The translations under genes were made by a program, and so were the position numbers. The notes under the pieces were generated by a model. The model was not told the origin of the DNA and ran no database searches. It worked only from the letters and a program-made list of their open reading frames with translations. Positions 1 through 6,990 of a stretch of DNA of 11,587 bases are shown here, piece after piece. The first letter of the stretch is position 1. Each line of letters opens with the position of its first letter. The stretch is from Candidatus Aenigmatarchaeota archaeon (lineage in GTDB: Archaea; Aenigmatarchaeota; Aenigmatarchaeia; GW2011-AR5): the NCBI GenBank assembly GCA_016202845.1, contig JACQNW010000044.1, forward strand, positions 1 to 11,587, written 5' to 3'.

Positions 1-3000
1 GAGGAGAAAGCTCTGGAGAAGTTCAAAGTAATTGTTGACTCTTACCCTATGAGGGACGTGGAGATAGACATTTCAAAAAGAGAAAAAAGAGAGCCGGCTG
101 CTATTTTGAAAAATCTGATAGATGGAGATTTTATACGGCAACAGGATTGTAGAAACAGTTCTGGCGCTCCTATAACATTAACAGGCCGCGAGGCGTCAAC
201 TGCCATACCGCTTCCTGAAAATTTAATTGTCAGAAATATTTTCACGCTTATAATTTCCCAACCCGACAACCCAAAAGACATAGAGACAGATCTGCTCAGG
301 CTGTTCAATGCTTATAATGAGCAAAGGTATGCAGGCCAGTATTCAGGCCGCAGGGCAGAACCTATAGTTGCGCTGATCATAGACCAGATTATACGCGGGG
401 GCCCGGAGGGTAGCAGGGTGAGGCCTGATGGGTCTTACAAAGGCTCTACCAGATTGCGGCAAAGGGGTTATTATGGCTATACAATGGCAACAGTAAGGCA
501 GCCTGAATTCAAGGAATTTATTACAGCTTTTGAACAGGTATTTGAAAAAGGAACTTACTCATTTTCTGCACCTAAAAAATGGCTTGTAAGAAATGTTAAT
601 ACTTCAACGCCAGGCTCAGAAGACCGGGCACACAAAGAGCCGGAAAAGGAAGGTTCAGCTCAAGGCGAAAAGCAGTTCACCTTTTACAAATGGGAAGTTA
701 TAAGGCCAACGCTGAAGAGACGTCCAAGAAATCTGAAAGATAGCGGGGGCGATGTCAGACAATCAATAAGAAAGGAAGGAGATAAATGGGTTGAAGAATG
801 GCCCGGCACTTTTTCAGACGACTTCAATAATATAACTGTTGACATCGATGAGCCAGGAATAATGCTCAAAGCGCATTATCATTCTGTGGACAAACATGAA
901 CACCATGGGCCTGAATTCTTCGGCTCTCCTTACAGAGGCGGAAGAATGCCGGGCGCTGCAGGCTACAAGGATTCTACTATTGCTGCTGCGGGCAAGGCAT
1001 TCAAGAGAGGAGCGCTGAAATCAGCAGAAACATACAAAGGGCCGGGCATGAAGGAAGAAAGCAGAAAGACGTTCTCGGAAAATCCTATAACAAATGCCGC
1101 GGCAAACAAGGGCAAAAGGCTGCTGAACCAGTATATACGGGCAGAATACAGCAGAATCTTTGACCCGCTGAGAAGGGAATTTGAAGGAAGGAGACGAAGG
1201 CTGCAAGAGCTTGCAAAAGAAGCGAGAAGGGCAAGAGGCGCGATGAGAAAAGAATTGAGGAGCGCAGGTATTGGCTGGTTCAGGCTTGCAAGAGCTGGTT
1301 TGGGAAGAAATAGAGATCAGGACCTCATGAATATTGCGCAAGACATGCAGGCTCAGACAGCACAGCCCCCAAACATGGATGCTATTCTTACTGCTTACCG
1401 AGTTCTTGAGGAATATGACAGGGAATACAGGGATTTTGAAGAAGGATTCTCGAAGAAACTTGAAGCAGCTTCTTCTCAACTAAGGCAGGTTGCAAGGGAC
1501 AGGGCTGTTAATATTTCTGTAATGGTTTCAAGAAGGTTCAAGGTGCCACTGAATTCGCCAGAGCAGACAGCAATACAGAACGAACTAGATATGTATGCAG
1601 AGGATCTTGCAGAAAGGTTTGCCACAAGGGGCAGGACGATGCTGTTCGCCCTTACACGAGGCCTTGAGAGCTTAAGCAGGGGCCTGCAGACAACGGGGGC
1701 GGGATGGACAAACATCTTTTATAATTTATGGGGACTTATCATCGGCCCTTGGACTACCCACACGATTTTTGTGCTGATACAGTTCTTTTTCATATTGCAA
1801 TATGTCGGGTATGACCCCAGATTGCTGTGGATAATGCCATTGGTGTCGGCTGTGTTTACTTTTTTGCTTTCATTTGAGAATTCAAGGACGCCCCTGGACT
1901 GGCTTGCAAACCTGTCTACAGGCGCGATGATGGGATACAGCGCTATACTTTTCATGACCATAATAGGGGCATTCTTCTGGTTTGACGGCGGGTTAACCTG
2001 GACCTATTTGATAATTTGGGCAGCGCTTGCACTGTTCATAGGCAATTTCCAGATATACCAGACAGGCGGCAACAAATCTGTGATGACCCTTAGCATAGTA
2101 ATATTGTTTTTTGCCTACGTGGCGCTTGGACCGTACAGCGGTTACTATCAGCAGGCCGTAGACCAGGTGAGGCCGGCTGCTGAGCTTGCTTATAATGTGG
2201 TGAGCAATGCTGTTAACGACGTCTACCTTCTTGCGACAAACCCGACAGAATGGTATTCAAGGCAGCAAAGACTTAATGCTGTTCCTGAAAAACCGCTAAG
2301 CATAGCCAAGGGCATAGAAATCATAGCGCTAGACGGACTGCCCCAAAACGTGCCCGCGGGACTAGACTTCGCGCTCGCTTCTGTAATTAAAAACGATGGA
2401 GAACTTGAGCAAGCACAGCATATATCTGTCAGCTTTGACTGCAATGCTTACTGCGACAAGACGTTTGCAAAAGTAGCGCCATCACAAGCTCCGCCAGATT
2501 CATTTTTGGCAATTCTCCCGCCTTCAATGAGGGAGTACAACAAGCCGACAGGAGGAGAATTTTATCTTGCAACTAGAATGAGCAAGGGCGAGTCAGACAT
2601 ATTCAACATCCAGCCGTTTATTGCAAAGACCTTGGCACAGAGAAGAGCAGAGACTCAGTTTGCAAAAGTAAACATGACCATAACATATGTTTATACTGCG
2701 AGCAGTTCTTTGCTTGTTACGGTAATAGATCAGGATATACTTCAGCAAAGATTCAGGCAAGGCGAGGATGTTTTCAAGCAGGTGGCTGCTACTGCAAAAG
2801 TCACGCCTGCGCGGCTGTCATTAAATGTCGGGCCGCAGCCGTTGATATTCAAGACACCAAATCCAGCTATACAAGACTTAAATAAAGTTTTGCTTCTGGT
2901 TTCTATTTCATCCGCACGCGATGACTCGTCAATATTGCTCACGGAAAATACAAGAATTATTTTGAAAATACCAACAATTTTGGCAGATACTGGAATAGAC

Positions 3001-4317
3001 TGCGGACCACCTGATGTTTCTTCAGTTGATAGTTCATTTACAATAGATCCGGATAATCATATTGTTACATACACACCTAAACCGCTTCGCGATATCATAG
3101 AGATAGAAACATACAAGACAAATTCAATTTACTCATTCATCTGTAAATTGCCATTAGCTCAAATGAGCGGAACAAGGACTTCTCTGATAACTGCGCAAAT
3201 CGGAAGCCAGACGCCTGTTAAAGTACAAGATCCAGAAACAGGCGGTGAAAAAAATACTTATGATATAAACAACGGCTATTTTGTAAAAACAGTGAAAGAG
3301 AAAGGCGTGATAGTAACAGCTCCTATAGGAGTCTTGTTCGAGCCATACGAGCAGGAATGCAGGAAAGCTCCGAACCATGATGCATGCTTAGCAGTAAAAG
3401 ATTCTTCAAATCCAGCGCGCACATGCTATTACGAGTACTATGGCAAACTGCCATTAATCAATAATGCACTTGATAAAATTGCGGATGCATTGCCTTTTAG
3501 TGAAGATGACTCTGATTTAGTAGTTGCATGCCATGTATGCGGGTCTCAACAGCTTTGTGGCAAATTCTTGCATCCAACTACATGCACAGAAGCTTCTCCA
3601 CAATGCGGATGGAACTGCAAGTGGAATCCTGATGCTGTTCATCCAAAGACAGGCCAGAAGAACGGGGCGTGCGAGGATGCAGCTGGCACAGTTCCTGCTC
3701 AGCAGCCAGTCCAGCAAATAGCACAGGGAATTGTGATTCCAAAAGGAGTGCCTTGCTCACAAAAAAGCCTTTGTGTTGGCGCTATATTTACGCCATACTC
3801 TCCGCAAACTGTAGTGCAAACTAGTGGCGTAAGACCTGGTGATGCTGTATTTGCAAATGCCGTGGGCGCTGTTATGGGTGAAGAAAGCCGTTGTGCACAT
3901 TATTATTCAACTGCAGAAGTGAAATGCGGTGTTTCAGGTGAAATAGGAACAATGCAAATACTTGCCTCGACAGCTGCCGGCCATGGATTTCCAAACCCAG
4001 CAGATTTGTGCGACCCACAATTAAATGTTCAAGCAGGGGCAACTTATCTAAATTACTTAGCTAATTTGTATGGCGGTGCAGTAACAGCTGATGATCAGTG
4101 GCATCTTGCGTTTGCAGCCTACAATATAGGCGAGACAAAAATTACTGCTGCAATAAATACTGCAAGAACTGCCGGACTTGCAATTACTTGGAGCAATGTA
4201 AAACCAATAATAATCTCAGGCGACCCTATTGGTACCAGAGGAGTGGATTATTCAGAACGGACATTTACAGGATTCAAGTTCCCAACCAGTACAAATAACT
4301 GCAATTTGAAAGTTTAA
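1..4317 (+). CDS. Giant polytopic membrane protein with C-terminal lytic transglycosylase (SLT/GH23-like) domain, 5' partial
   Basis: The frame is open from base 1; the first Met is at 49 but lacks a ribosome binding site, so the true start probably lies left of the window. Residues here count from that Met (1422 aa). Residues 1-560 are soluble and charged, with likely coiled coils at 364-405 and 451-486. Five hydrophobic segments follow (about 571-588, 591-608, 625-644, 650-667, 678-696). The Arg/Lys-rich N-terminal side predicts N-in, C-out. The ectodomain (700-1240) is beta-rich and holds seven Cys between C1161 and C1208. Residues 1265-1395 carry all four SLT motifs: E1279-S1280 (catalytic Glu), G1300-T-M-Q1303, N1326-V-Q-A-G1330 with Y1333-L1334, and A1357-Y-N-I-G1361. 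That family cleaves the MurNAc-GlcNAc bond of peptidoglycan, which archaea lack, so the target is unknown. Residues 754-1093 resemble the lipoprotein at 10363-11463. The SLT call is firm; the overall role is not known. Confidence 0.9.
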   Translation, partial: EEKALEKFKVIVDSYPMRDVEIDISKREKREPAAILKNLIDGDFIRQQDCRNSSGAPITLTGREASTAIPLPENLIVRNIFTLIISQPDNPKDIETDLLRLFNAYNEQRYAGQYSGRRAEPIVALIIDQIIRGGPEGSRVRPDGSYKGSTRLRQRGYYGYTMATVRQPEFKEFITAFEQVFEKGTYSFSAPKKWLVRNVNTSTPGSEDRAHKEPEKEGSAQGEKQFTFYKWEVIRPTLKRRPRNLKDSGGDVRQSIRKEGDKWVEEWPGTFSDDFNNITVDIDEPGIMLKAHYHSVDKHEHHGPEFFGSPYRGGRMPGAAGYKDSTIAAAGKAFKRGALKSAETYKGPGMKEESRKTFSENPITNAAANKGKRLLNQYIRAEYSRIFDPLRREFEGRRRRLQELAKEARRARGAMRKELRSAGIGWFRLARAGLGRNRDQDLMNIAQDMQAQTAQPPNMDAILTAYRVLEEYDREYRDFEEGFSKKLEAASSQLRQVARDRAVNISVMVSRRFKVPLNSPEQTAIQNELDMYAEDLAERFATRGRTMLFALTRGLESLSRGLQTTGAGWTNIFYNLWGLIIGPWTTHTIFVLIQFFFILQYVGYDPRLLWIMPLVSAVFTFLLSFENSRTPLDWLANLSTGAMMGYSAILFMTIIGAFFWFDGGLTWTYLIIWAALALFIGNFQIYQTGGNKSVMTLSIVILFFAYVALGPYSGYYQQAVDQVRPAAELAYNVVSNAVNDVYLLATNPTEWYSRQQRLNAVPEKPLSIAKGIEIIALDGLPQNVPAGLDFALASVIKNDGELEQAQHISVSFDCNAYCDKTFAKVAPSQAPPDSFLAILPPSMREYNKPTGGEFYLATRMSKGESDIFNIQPFIAKTLAQRRAETQFAKVNMTITYVYTASSSLLVTVIDQDILQQRFRQGEDVFKQVAATAKVTPARLSLNVGPQPLIFKTPNPAIQDLNKVLLLVSISSARDDSSILLTENTRIILKIPTILADTGIDCGPPDVSSVDSSFTIDPDNHIVTYTPKPLRDIIEIETYKTNSIYSFICKLPLAQMSGTRTSLITAQIGSQTPVKVQDPETGGEKNTYDINNGYFVKTVKEKGVIVTAPIGVLFEPYEQECRKAPNHDACLAVKDSSNPARTCYYEYYGKLPLINNALDKIADALPFSEDDSDLVVACHVCGSQQLCGKFLHPTTCTEASPQCGWNCKWNPDAVHPKTGQKNGACEDAAGTVPAQQPVQQIAQGIVIPKGVPCSQKSLCVGAIFTPYSPQTVVQTSGVRPGDAVFANAVGAVMGEESRCAHYYSTAEVKCGVSGEIGTMQILASTAAGHGFPNPADLCDPQLNVQAGATYLNYLANLYGGAVTADDQWHLAFAAYNIGETKITAAINTARTAGLAITWSNVKPIIISGDPIGTRGVDYSERTFTGFKFPTSTNNCNLKV

Positions 4318-4880
4318 AGCTGTTCATCAAATGTTAGAGATCTTATTCTGTCAGTACCCACTTTACCTGTTATTTTTCTTCCAATAAGCAGCCTTAATCT
4401 TAAAACATAATCTCGTGTTGTATCAGGGTCTGGCGTATATCTTACTTCCAGAGGCGCTCCATTTATGTCAGCAAGACTAATTATAATTTCTCCATCAAGT
4501 TCCCGCCCTTGCGGAGTTGTGTGAATCGAACCTTCGACACCAATCAGTGTTCCCCTGTAAAAACCATTTGGCGATATTTTTACATCATTCATATCAACAT
4601 CGGTTTCACCTTCAGGATAACTAAATGTAAAAAGATGACCGTTTGCTGTATGCTTTCTAACGACTTCTTGCGGCCCTTTTAATTTAACTTCCCTGCCATG
4701 AGCATCTCTTAAAACAAGACGATCTTCTCTCATGTCTGCTTTATCAGGAAATGCAGCATTGCCAGTATATGACTGTGAAATAGCTGCAGGCTTTATTTCT
4801 GCATATTTAGTATTGCCGCCGCATCCTGCCAAAATCAATCCAGCTAATGGCAGCGTTGCTGAAATGTATCTAGCTGCCAT
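4314..4880 (-). CDS. Small secreted lipoprotein of unknown function
   Basis: A 188-aa protein starting with a short hydrophobic signal peptide and an ideal lipobox, L17-A-G-C20, so C20 is the probable lipidated residue and the mature protein sits on the outer face of the membrane. The mature part (168 aa) is rich in alternating hydrophobic/polar stretches, suggesting beta structure; it has no other cysteine and I recognise no family. I chose the ATG at 4880 because AGGTGG (4891-4886) stands 5 nt upstream; an in-frame GTG at 4889 would add three residues and is less likely. The start lies inside the end of the preceding gene (11-nt overlap), so translation is probably coupled. It is the last gene of the three-gene minus-strand operon, and its stop codon overlaps that of the giant plus-strand gene. 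Confidence 0.85.
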   Translation of the reverse strand: MAARYISATLPLAGLILAGCGGNTKYAEIKPAAISQSYTGNAAFPDKADMREDRLVLRDAHGREVKLKGPQEVVRKHTANGHLFTFSYPEGETDVDMNDVKISPNGFYRGTLIGVEGSIHTTPQGRELDGEIIISLADINGAPLEVRYTPDPDTTRDYVLRLRLLIGRKITGKVGTDRIRSLTFDEQL

Positions 4881-5886
4881 TATAACCACCTGATAAATTT
4901 GATATAAGCAATGCAGGATTGCCGTCTGTGTTAAATCTTACATAACTTTTTTCTTTTCCTAACATTTCATTAGCCGCTTTAATAAGTTCTTCGTCTCCCA
5001 CATATGTTATTGACCTTGAACCTTTTTTACCATTAACTGTAACAATCATTGTTCCACGACCTTTGTAATACTCAACTGTTGCTGCTCCACGAACCTGGCC
5101 TTCATAAACTGAAGGGCTCACAGACAAAGATTCTGTGAATCTTGCATCTGTCCATGATTCTGGCTCAAGCGCTTCTGTAAACCAGTTTCTCATGCCACCA
5201 GAAGGAAGGTCAACGTCATCACCATATGTTATGTTAGAAATACGAGCAGCAGCTTCAGGGTTCTGGACATACCGTTTTTTATTAATAATTCTGCCTTGTT
5301 TATCACGGGCTGCCAGATTCCACTCGTAAACAACACCGTTACCCACGTCTCTTTCATCCAGCCTGCTTTCAATAACCCTGACTCTGTCATAACTATAAGG
5401 ATCTAATGTTTTTGTGCCGATGACAGGCAACGTGCTGCCTGCACAAAGAAACGGAACTGCGGCAAGCGAAGAGGCTACTATAATGCTAGGTATTTTTGGC
5501 AATCCTAAGTTTTCTAATATATCACCTGTTTGGGTTGCAACATACCAATATGAAGCACCAAATGCCCGTACTGCAGCAGCAACAGGGCTTCTTTTTCTGA
5601 TACTTGTGTCAAATTCTGCAAAAGCATCGTGGTCGCCTGTTTGGCCAAATCTTTCTTTGTAATAATGATATCTGCCTGTAGTCACGGGATTCATTGATTT
5701 CCATGCTTCTCTTATTTCACGCCTTACAGGTTTTCTTCTCTTTTCGTCAGCAAGAACCCTTGCTGTTGCACCAGAAACACCACGATTTATAAGTTCGTCG
5801 AATATGTGCTTTACTTCTACATCATTGTCCCACGGGCCGTTATAATCCTGCATTCCCAAAGGCTTTGGCACTAGTTGATTTGCCAT
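4870..5886 (-). CDS. Single-pass membrane protein of unknown function
   Basis: A 338-aa protein with one clear membrane segment at about residues 132-153. The N-terminal 130 residues are hydrophilic and basic (a KRRKPVRRE stretch near 49-57 and RKR at 97-99), predicting an N-in, C-out topology. The C-terminal 180 residues would then be an ectodomain of mixed alpha/beta character; the only cysteine is C148 within the membrane segment. I recognise no known domain. The start is the ATG at 5886, two bases after the TAA of the preceding gene, with only a weak GGCGGT-like upstream sequence, so it is probably translated by read-on from that gene. Its 3' end overlaps the lipoprotein start. With that lipoprotein it could form a surface pair, since both would expose domains outside; this is inferred from topology and gene order only. 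Confidence 0.85.
   Translation of the reverse strand: MANQLVPKPLGMQDYNGPWDNDVEVKHIFDELINRGVSGATARVLADEKRRKPVRREIREAWKSMNPVTTGRYHYYKERFGQTGDHDAFAEFDTSIRKRSPVAAAVRAFGASYWYVATQTGDILENLGLPKIPSIIVASSLAAVPFLCAGSTLPVIGTKTLDPYSYDRVRVIESRLDERDVGNGVVYEWNLAARDKQGRIINKKRYVQNPEAAARISNITYGDDVDLPSGGMRNWFTEALEPESWTDARFTESLSVSPSVYEGQVRGAATVEYYKGRGTMIVTVNGKKGSRSITYVGDEELIKAANEMLGKEKSYVRFNTDGNPALLISNLSGGYNGS
4886..4891 (-). promoter_or_regulatory. Ribosome binding site for the lipoprotein gene
   Basis: AGGTGG read on the minus strand, 5 nt before the ATG at 4880, matches the archaeal anti-Shine-Dalgarno (complement of CACCTCC). It lies inside the coding end of the upstream gene and decides the start in favour of ATG 4880 over GTG 4889. 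Confidence 0.6.
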
Positions 5887-5888
5887 GA

Positions 5889-6821
5889 TTATCTACCGCC
5901 GTTTGATGGCGTACCGTTTTTGCCATTTCCTGCTGGTTTTGGAATTCCGCTGCCATTGGCTTTAACTATGATTGCTTCTGATTGCTCTAACTTATGAAGA
6001 GGAATAGGATGTTCATATCCGCCCTCTGTCTCAACTATGAAAGCTTTAGGATTTCTAATTTCAGTGCCATTGAAGTAACAATCCTCAAACCTGGTCCTTT
6101 TCTTGTCAGCATCTACAGCTCTAAATGCATTATGTTTTGCCGCTCTTGATTTCGTGTCCATATCCAAAAGCCGGGCCTTGCGAAGATAAGATCTCCTGAA
6201 AACAGCGCCGCTTGCGTCGCCTGAAAGTCTTGCTGAATCAAGTATAGAATTGTTAACATTCAAGCCCTGCATCCCGACGTCTTCTGCATCAAGTCCCAGA
6301 GCGTTAACGTCTTCAAACCTACAATCATCAAGTATAGAAACTTCCTGGAAATGTGAAAATGGAATTACAGCTCCATTCAATCTTACATTTCTTATTAAGG
6401 CTTGTTTAGTCCTGCTGCCTTCTATTTCCAAGTCAGGCAAAACCAAATCGTATACGCTAATAGATTCAATATTACAACCTCGCAAATGAACAAAGTCCAG
6501 ATTTTTGAAATATTTCCTTATCTCAGCCAATGTTTGTGGGTCGTCTAATTTGATATTTTCAGCATAGCGTCTCCATGACATGTGCGATGCTTCTGACTTC
6601 CTGGCGCTCCTTGCTTCTTCCCTGTAAGCCAATGCTGCTGCAAGATAAATAGAAGCCGCTGAACATTCCCTTGCCACCTTATTGACAACATACCTGCTAA
6701 ATGCGACCACGGCTTCTTGGTCAAGCCCTTTAGGATGTTGCTCTAAAGTACTGTTGTAAACACTAGCACTGCCATTTTTCATTGCTTCATGCAGAATGTC
6801 TACGAGATACACTTTTGGCAT
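5889..6821 (-). CDS. Degenerate pentapeptide-repeat-like protein
   Basis: A 310-aa soluble protein with no signal peptide or membrane segment, so probably cytosolic. Residues 1-105 look helical. From about 108 to 255 there is a run of short Leu/Ile/Phe-centred units (for example LRGCNIES, CRFEDVNA, NSILDSARL, AVFRRSYL, TRFEDCYFN) consistent with a degenerate pentapeptide-repeat right-handed beta-helix; the A(D/N)LXX consensus is only partly kept, so the fold is a tentative call. The C-terminal 24 residues are Gly/Asn/Pro-rich and likely disordered. Pentapeptide-repeat proteins usually act as binding surfaces or DNA mimics rather than enzymes; no function can be assigned here. It is the first gene of the three-gene minus-strand operon, with a TATA box 26 bp upstream of its ATG, and is divergent from the protein kinase gene. 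Confidence 0.8.
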   Translation of the reverse strand: MPKVYLVDILHEAMKNGSASVYNSTLEQHPKGLDQEAVVAFSRYVVNKVARECSAASIYLAAALAYREEARSARKSEASHMSWRRYAENIKLDDPQTLAEIRKYFKNLDFVHLRGCNIESISVYDLVLPDLEIEGSRTKQALIRNVRLNGAVIPFSHFQEVSILDDCRFEDVNALGLDAEDVGMQGLNVNNSILDSARLSGDASGAVFRRSYLRKARLLDMDTKSRAAKHNAFRAVDADKKRTRFEDCYFNGTEIRNPKAFIVETEGGYEHPIPLHKLEQSEAIIVKANGSGIPKPAGNGKNGTPSNGGR

Positions 6822-6842
6822 ATTCTATTCTACTCCTGCAAC

Positions 6843-6852
6843 CTTTAAATAT
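6843..6852 (-). promoter_or_regulatory. TATA box of the minus-strand three-gene operon
   Basis: The sequence read on the minus strand contains TATTTAAA (6851-6844) centred 26 bp upstream of the ATG at 6821. In archaea transcription starts about 25 bp from the box centre, so the mRNA would begin at or within a base or two of the start codon (leaderless). Confidence 0.65.
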
Positions 6853-6887
6853 GTATGTATTTTAATTACTTTTAAATAGTTACATAC
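6853..6887. repeat. Inverted repeat GTATGTA / TACATAC, candidate operator
   Basis: Perfect 7-bp arms at 6853-6859 and 6881-6887 separated by 21 bp, starting immediately upstream of the minus-strand TATA box and enclosing a TTTTAAATAG stretch (6870-6879) that could be a plus-strand TATA box for the kinase gene. The arm centres are 28 bp apart, close to three helical turns, so a dimeric regulator could bind both on roughly the same face. No binding protein is known. Confidence 0.45.
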
Positions 6888-6905
6888 AATCACAACTGAT
6901 ACACA

Positions 6906-6924
6906 AACTATTTGAAAAATAGTT
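6906..6924. repeat. Inverted repeat AACTATTT-GAA-AAATAGTT, candidate operator
   Basis: A perfect 8-bp dyad with a 3-nt centre. The right arm AAATAGTT also occurs as a direct copy at 6874-6881, inside the possible plus-strand TATA element. Location between two divergent genes and the repeated half-site suggest a regulator site; a hairpin in a kinase leader RNA is the alternative. Confidence 0.45.
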
Positions 6925-6981
6925 AAACCTTGGATAATAAAAGACCGGGGTTAAACAACCGGATAGCACAGAGCATAGAAT

Positions 6982-6986
6982 GGTGA
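6982..6986 (+). promoter_or_regulatory. Ribosome binding site for the kinase gene
   Basis: GGTGA, 4 nt before the ATG at 6991, matches the archaeal Shine-Dalgarno core. Unlike most starts in the window this gene therefore has a leader. The transcription start is uncertain: candidate TATA elements are TTTTAAATAG at 6870-6879 and ATAATAAA around 6934-6941. Confidence 0.6.
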
Positions 6987-6990
6987 AAAA

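Noticed and set aside
1021..1479. Minus-strand reading frame of 152 codons, and other long frames opposite or within the giant gene (1476-1715, 1719-1961, 2223-2444, 3154-3378, 3524-3721)
   Set aside because: All lie wholly within the giant coding sequence, whose domains, motifs and membrane segments support the plus frame; the alternative translations are low-complexity, Cys/Phe/Ser-rich and without RBS or promoter.
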